Assembly (NCBI GenBank): GCA_030538255.1
Contig: JAUNUI010000009.1
Location: forward strand, 1-40,513
DNA length: 40,513 bases
Source: Pelistega sp.
GTDB taxonomy: Bacteria; Pseudomonadota; Gammaproteobacteria; Burkholderiales; Burkholderiaceae_B
Reading direction: 5' to 3'
Position numbers and translations under genes: made by a program. Each line of letters begins with the position of its first letter. Within the stretch, counting starts at the first letter, position 1. Positions 36,013-40,513 of this stretch are shown here, piece after piece. Under the pieces are notes generated by a model. It was not told the DNA's origin. It saw only the letters and a program-made list of their open reading frames with translations, and searched no databases.

Positions 36013-36885
36013 ATGTCTGCAGTACAAGACGAGTTAGCCGCGCTAGTAGATCCAGAGGTCGATAGTACGCCCAATGTGGTTGACTCGGTGGCTTTGGCAC
36101 GTCTATACGGCGAGCCCTTGTTTGATATCCCGCAGGATTTGTATATCCCGCCCGATGCCTTAGAGATTTTCCTTGAAGCCTTTGAGGGACCGCTGGATTT
36201 GCTCTTGTATCTGATTCGCAAGCAGAACTTTAATGTGCTGGATATTCCCATGGCTGAAGTCACGGCTCAGTATATGAGCTATGTGGAACAAATCCGTAAT
36301 CAGAACTTAGAATTGGCTGCCGAATACCTCTTAATGGCGGCGATGCTGATTGAAATCAAGTCTCGTATGTTATTGCCAGTGAAGAAGAGTGATACAGGTC
36401 AAGAGGTTGAAGACCCGCGGGCAGAACTGGTGCGACGCTTACTCGAATATGAGCAAATGAAACTGGCCGCGCGTAAGCTCGATGAATTGCCTCAGTTAGG
36501 CCGTGACTTTGAGCGCGCTCAGGCACATACCAATATCAATGTTGAGCTAATGCTCCCTGATGTTGATCCTGAAGATTTGCGTCAAGCATGGTTAGAAATT
36601 TTAAAGCGTGCCAAGCTGAACCAACGCCATCATATCACGCGTGAGCAGTTATCGGTACGTGACCATATGAGTCATATATTACGTCGTTTAGCCGATGTGC
36701 GCTTTATGGAGTTTAGCGATTTATTTATGGAGCGTATCGAAGAGGGTGCGCCCACGGCAGTTATTGTCGTACATTTTATTGCTATGCTCGAATTAGCCCG
36801 AGAGTCCTTATTAGAAATTACCCAGGCTGAACCTTATGCGCCCATCTATGTACGTCTGACGTACACTACTCATGCCAATCATTAA
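36013..36885 (+). CDS. scpA: Segregation and condensation protein A
   Basis: Kleisin subunit (290 aa) of the SMC-ScpAB complex that compacts and separates chromosomes. Core motifs are LEAFEGPLDLLLYLIRKQN and IPMAEVTAQYMSYV, followed by AAEYLLMAAMLIEIKSRMLLP; the C-terminal winged helix includes FLALLEL-like sequence (VHFIAMLELARESL). About 50 residues precede the core. It has no ribosome-binding site of its own, being 3 bp behind DUF3460. scpB is not in the window. Confidence 0.95.
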   Translation: MSAVQDELAALVDPEVDSTPNVVDSVALARLYGEPLFDIPQDLYIPPDALEIFLEAFEGPLDLLLYLIRKQNFNVLDIPMAEVTAQYMSYVEQIRNQNLELAAEYLLMAAMLIEIKSRMLLPVKKSDTGQEVEDPRAELVRRLLEYEQMKLAARKLDELPQLGRDFERAQAHTNINVELMLPDVDPEDLRQAWLEILKRAKLNQRHHITREQLSVRDHMSHILRRLADVRFMEFSDLFMERIEEGAPTAVIVVHFIAMLELARESLLEITQAEPYAPIYVRLTYTTHANH

Positions 36886-36896
36886 TTAAAGCTTAA

Positions 36897-37763
<867 letters not shown>

Positions 37764-37781
37764 GAATAAGCGCATATATTT

Positions 37782-37805
37782 GTCACGGACAAATCAGTCC
37801 GTGAC
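37782..37805 (+). terminator. Terminator-like hairpin after panC
   Basis: A perfect 9-bp stem GTCACGGAC / GTCCGTGAC with a 6-base loop starts 18 bases after the panC stop. The downstream T content is modest (TTCCTTGTC), so termination may be partial. It separates the DUF3460-scpA-panC unit from the next genes. Confidence 0.6.
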
Positions 37806-37885
37806 TTCCTTGTCATCTTGTTGCTCTCTGCATCCTTAGGTAAATTTACGCATAAATATAAAGTATTCACCTCAAGGAGATTCAG

Positions 37886-38107
37886 ATGGCTCAGTCCCAT
37901 ATTGCTGCACTAGAACAAACCCTCACCACACGTGAATATGAAGTTATGCAGCTTATCGCCCAAGGATTGCCCAATAAATTGTGTGCATACCAACTGGGTA
38001 TCTCGCAACGCACGGTAGAAGCCCATCGTGCGCGTATTTTTAAAAAGCTGGCTGTACGCAATGCTACCGAACTGGCGTATAAATTAAGTCAGGCGCAGAA
38101 CGATTAG
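37886..38107 (+). CDS. Single-domain LuxR/NarL-type HTH regulator
   Basis: A 73-aa protein consisting only of a GerE-type DNA-binding domain: LTTREYEVMQLIAQGLPNK, then AYQLGISQRTVEAHRARIFKKL, as in the C-terminal halves of NarL/FixJ response regulators. No receiver or ligand domain is encoded upstream, where only 120 bp with a terminator exist, so it is not simply a truncated open frame. AAGGAG lies about 8 bases upstream. Targets are unknown; it may have arisen from a larger regulator or act as a solo activator. Confidence 0.88.
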   Translation: MAQSHIAALEQTLTTREYEVMQLIAQGLPNKLCAYQLGISQRTVEAHRARIFKKLAVRNATELAYKLSQAQND

Positions 38108-38115
38108 TACGCAGT

Positions 38116-39054
38116 ATGATTAATGGATCACTAGGCTTAGTACTTGCGTCCTTAAGCATTAGCTTTCTGTGTTGCAGTTTTGTCTATGGTATGAGTGGGC
38201 AGTTTAGTTTAGCGTTGATTGGTTTGCTGTTGATTAGTTTAAGCCTGATTGCTTTGCCGTTGATGGGTTTAATCTTGATGGGTTTAAGCCTCGCGCTCAC
38301 TCTAAACCAGGTTTATAGACGGCATATCCTTGGCTTATACCGAGTATATCGGCATGAGGCTTATATAAGGACACAAAAAAGCTATAGGCGCCAATTGCCA
38401 CCGTATGCTTTAGGATTAGGTTTTGTCTGCTTAAGCCTGTGGGCAGTTGGACAGTTTTTCAGTCAAGATATAGATCATCCTCTTTTATCGTTTCATCATT
38501 CCCTTTTTCAGTTTATTGAGGTGCGTAGTTTCATGCTTCTAAACGGTGGGATAACGCAGAGCGCGGCGGCTTTGTTTAGCGAGCTGCGTAGCCTCTTGCT
38601 CCTGAGCAGCTTGCTATTGAGTTTAGCTGTGGGCTTATTAATTGCGAGTATAGACTATAAAGTCCATCTGATTCCAACGCATCTCGTTCTATTGTTAGCG
38701 CTCTGTTTAGTATTGGCCAGTATATTATCAGTCGAAGAGCGCCCACTCTGGAATCTACAACGTGCTCTCTTCGTTTATGTATTGTTGCGTTTAGGCTTGT
38801 ATCTATTGGCACGTCTTAGTGGTAAAGAGGGGATGGGGCAGGGTGACATCAATCTGATGGCTGCCTTAGCCCTGTGGTTTGATGTTTATTCTTGTCTATT
38901 CCTCATAATGATAGCGTCACTGCTAGGATTAGTGTACATTTTTATGCATAACATCTGTGCTAAGCATAAAGAGCCCTTGCGCGTCATTGCTTTTGGCCCT
39001 TGGATTATTTGTGCAAGCTTGATACTTTTGCAAATCAATGTATTGGAATCCTAG
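38116..39054 (+). CDS. Divergent prepilin peptidase (PilD-like, A24 family)
   Basis: A 312-aa polytopic membrane protein. The two aspartates of type IV prepilin peptidases are present: Asp180 in ASIDYKVHLIP (DxxxxxIP) and Asp244 in GMGQGDINLMAALALWF (GxGD). The N-terminal half is diverged: no Cys4 zinc motif, and repeated Leu/Ile/Gly-rich segments encoded by short DNA repeats (38230-38290). Location directly before coaE-zapD is the normal pilD place in Burkholderiales, where pilB and pilC usually precede; here a small LuxR-type gene precedes instead. It could still process prepilins or pseudopilins, or be decaying. Start ATG lacks a clear ribosome-binding site. Confidence 0.72.
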   Translation: MINGSLGLVLASLSISFLCCSFVYGMSGQFSLALIGLLLISLSLIALPLMGLILMGLSLALTLNQVYRRHILGLYRVYRHEAYIRTQKSYRRQLPPYALGLGFVCLSLWAVGQFFSQDIDHPLLSFHHSLFQFIEVRSFMLLNGGITQSAAALFSELRSLLLLSSLLLSLAVGLLIASIDYKVHLIPTHLVLLLALCLVLASILSVEERPLWNLQRALFVYVLLRLGLYLLARLSGKEGMGQGDINLMAALALWFDVYSCLFLIMIASLLGLVYIFMHNICAKHKEPLRVIAFGPWIICASLILLQINVLES

Positions 39055-39686
39055 TGAACAAGTATTATATCGGTTTGACGGGCGGTATAGGCTCGGGTAA
39101 ATCCAGTGTGGCGGGCTTTTTACAAGCATGGGGGGCGACAATTATTGACGCTGACCAGATCTCCCGTGATGCCACAGCGGCAGGTGGTTTAGCGATTGAT
39201 GCAATTGAAAAAGCCTTCGGTGGTCAAGTAATCACTGCCGAGCGTGCTTTAGACCGAGCAGCCATGCGTGAGTTGGTTTTTCAGGACCCAGCAGCCAAGC
39301 AGGCTCTAGAGTCAATTATTCACCCCCTAGTGCGCCAAGAGATGCAGAGACAAGCCATGGCGGCCCAAGGAGCTTATGTAGTTTTCGATATCCCCTTATT
39401 AATTGAAGGTTTGTTACGATATCAGGGGTTTTTAAATCGTATTTGCGTGGTAGACTGTGAGGAAGATACGCAAATTCAACGCGTAACCCAGCGTAGTGGT
39501 TTGAGTCCCGAGATGGTGCGCCAGATTATGCAGAATCAAGCAAGTCGTGCGCAACGCCTGGCGCATGCTGATGATGTTATTCATAATGGGGCCCAGACCA
39601 CTCTAGAGAATCTGCAGCAACAATGCCAGCAATTGCATAATCAATGGCTAGTATTGGCAGCACAGCAGGAAGGGCAGTCAGTTTGA
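39054..39686 (+). CDS. coaE: Dephospho-CoA kinase
   Basis: A 210-aa kinase performing the last step of coenzyme A synthesis. P-loop GLTGGIGSGKSSVA lies at residues 7-20, followed by GATIIDADQISRDA (substrate site) and the lid region with TQIQRVTQRSGLS. The start is GTG overlapping the previous stop (TAGTG), which gives the short NKYYIGLTGG lead typical of CoaE; the upstream open frame (from 39000) overlaps pilD and has no site. The stop overlaps the zapD start. Confidence 0.96.
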   Translation: MNKYYIGLTGGIGSGKSSVAGFLQAWGATIIDADQISRDATAAGGLAIDAIEKAFGGQVITAERALDRAAMRELVFQDPAAKQALESIIHPLVRQEMQRQAMAAQGAYVVFDIPLLIEGLLRYQGFLNRICVVDCEEDTQIQRVTQRSGLSPEMVRQIMQNQASRAQRLAHADDVIHNGAQTTLENLQQQCQQLHNQWLVLAAQQEGQSV

Positions 39687-40438
39687 TTTTATTTGAACAT
39701 CCTTTCAATGAGCGTACTCGCTTTCTAATCCGTCTTGAATACTTATTCAAGCGCCTCTTTACGTTTGCTCAAAGTAGCAAAGCCGATGACCAGCATGTTT
39801 GCTTTGGTGTCTTATTTGAAATTATGGAATTATGCGATCGAGGCGATTTTCGCGCCTGGGTCCTGCAAGAAATTGATAAGCAGAAAGCCAATTTAGAATC
39901 TTATCGCGACTATCCTGAGGTGGATATTAATGTGTTAGATGATTCCATTCGTCGTCTTAACGAGGTGAGCCGTAATTTAGCCGCCACCCATAAGCTTGGG
40001 TCGCATTTACGTGATAATGAGTGGTTGATGGCTTTGCGTAGCCGCTTTCTCACGCCTGGTTCGACTTCACCGATGGATATGCCCTCATATGGCGCTTGGT
40101 TAAATAGTGCCGAGCCAGAACGTGTTGAGGCCATCAAGCAACTTATTCGCCCCTTCTTGCCCTTGTATGAAGCGATCGCCATGGTTTTAAAAACCTTAAG
40201 AGATGCGGCGGAACCTGATTTTGAAAGTACTCGCAATAATGGTTGCTTTGAGAAGTCTATTGGTGGGCGCATCTATCAGATGGCGCGGGTCTGGGTGCCG
40301 CAAGGTCAGCGTATCTATCCTGAAATTAGTGGCAATAAGCACGTGGTGATGTTACGCTTCTATCGTCTTGATGAGAATTTCAGGCAGCACCTGATTATGG
40401 AGCCAGTAGGCTTTAAGATGGCTTTATGTAATATTTAA
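39683..40438 (+). CDS. zapD: Cell division protein ZapD
   Basis: A 251-aa cytosolic protein that bundles FtsZ filaments at the division ring. The N-terminus ILFEHPFNERTRFLIRLEYLF is the family signature, and the rest (GSTSPMDMPSYGAW..., EISGNKHVVMLRFY) fits. The start is assigned to TTG overlapping the coaE stop (TTGA), with AGGAAGGG 8 bases before; the ATG 39 bases earlier would add non-homologous residues and has no site. coaE-zapD is a conserved pair. Tandem repeats begin right after the stop. Confidence 0.93.
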   Translation: MILFEHPFNERTRFLIRLEYLFKRLFTFAQSSKADDQHVCFGVLFEIMELCDRGDFRAWVLQEIDKQKANLESYRDYPEVDINVLDDSIRRLNEVSRNLAATHKLGSHLRDNEWLMALRSRFLTPGSTSPMDMPSYGAWLNSAEPERVEAIKQLIRPFLPLYEAIAMVLKTLRDAAEPDFESTRNNGCFEKSIGGRIYQMARVWVPQGQRIYPEISGNKHVVMLRFYRLDENFRQHLIMEPVGFKMALCNI

Positions 40439-40513
40439 CTTAGGTGTATTAAGCTTAAGTGCATTGAGCTTAGCTGCGTTGAACTCAGATGCATTGAGTT
40501 TAGATATATTGAG
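40439..40513. repeat. Five degenerate 15-bp tandem repeats after zapD
   Basis: From the base after the zapD stop to the window end there are five units of 15 bp, pattern CTTAGRTGCATTGAG (40439-40453, then every 15 bp). The plus frame following the stop has no stop codon and would encode a five-residue repeat LxCIE. The array may continue beyond the window. Confidence 0.85.

Noticed and set aside
40439-40513. A pentapeptide-repeat protein gene after zapD
   Set aside because: The LxCIE reading does not fit the A(D/N)Lxx pattern and there is no start codon or ribosome-binding site within the window.

Overview
The window is an ordinary chromosomal stretch of a betaproteobacterium, most likely Burkholderiales, family Alcaligenaceae, with moderate to low GC. 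The evidence is gene order typical of that order: gatCAB divergent from mreBCD-mrdA-rodA, DUF3460-scpA-panC, pilD-coaE-zapD and metX-metW. Genus cannot be decided from the sequence alone. Most genes are housekeeping. The accessory parts are a Fic toxin/antitoxin pair, an AT-rich transglutaminase-like gene beside a tRNA, and a tetrathionate/thiosulfate cytochrome pair.

Layout. 1-4.4 kb: tripartite tricarboxylate transporter tctC-tctB-tctA, then a pirin. 4.4-6.6 kb: putative Cys-His-Asp enzyme (minus), tRNA-Arg(CCG) (minus) and a membrane-anchored cytochrome c5 with a long helical repeat tail. 6.7-12.2 kb: gshA (minus), a small lipoprotein, a SAM-II-like riboswitch leading metX-metW, and ampG. 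12.3-16 kb (minus): Fic toxin and antitoxin, exonuclease III, an EamA transporter and a DODA-type dioxygenase. 16.3-19.4 kb: pyrE, then tsdB-tsdA. 19.4-22.7 kb (minus): gatC-gatA-gatB. 22.9-29 kb: the cell-elongation operon mreB-mreC-mreD-mrdA-rodA. 29.1-31.9 kb (minus): ftsE-ftsX and mutY. 32.2-35.5 kb: Aap-type amino-acid ABC transporter (two permeases and the ATPase, no binding protein). 35.8-40.5 kb: DUF3460, scpA, panC, a solo LuxR-type HTH protein, a divergent prepilin peptidase, coaE and zapD.

Recurring oddity: short degenerate tandem repeats, mostly with periods divisible by three (15, 18, 24, 39, 66 bp), sit at or just after the 3' ends of genes: cytochrome c5, mreC, mutY, aapP, zapD and the dioxygenase. 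Elsewhere (after pyrE and tsdA) there are similar non-coding repeats. Their recurrence suggests a lineage-specific slippage or duplication process.

Several genes appear to use non-ATG starts (gshA GTG, ampG TTG, aapP GTG, coaE GTG, zapD TTG, and perhaps the transglutaminase-like gene GTG). Starts for tctC, the dioxygenase, tsdB, tsdA, mreC, ftsE, aapM, coaE and zapD were set downstream of the longest open frame, from ribosome-binding sites or family N-termini.
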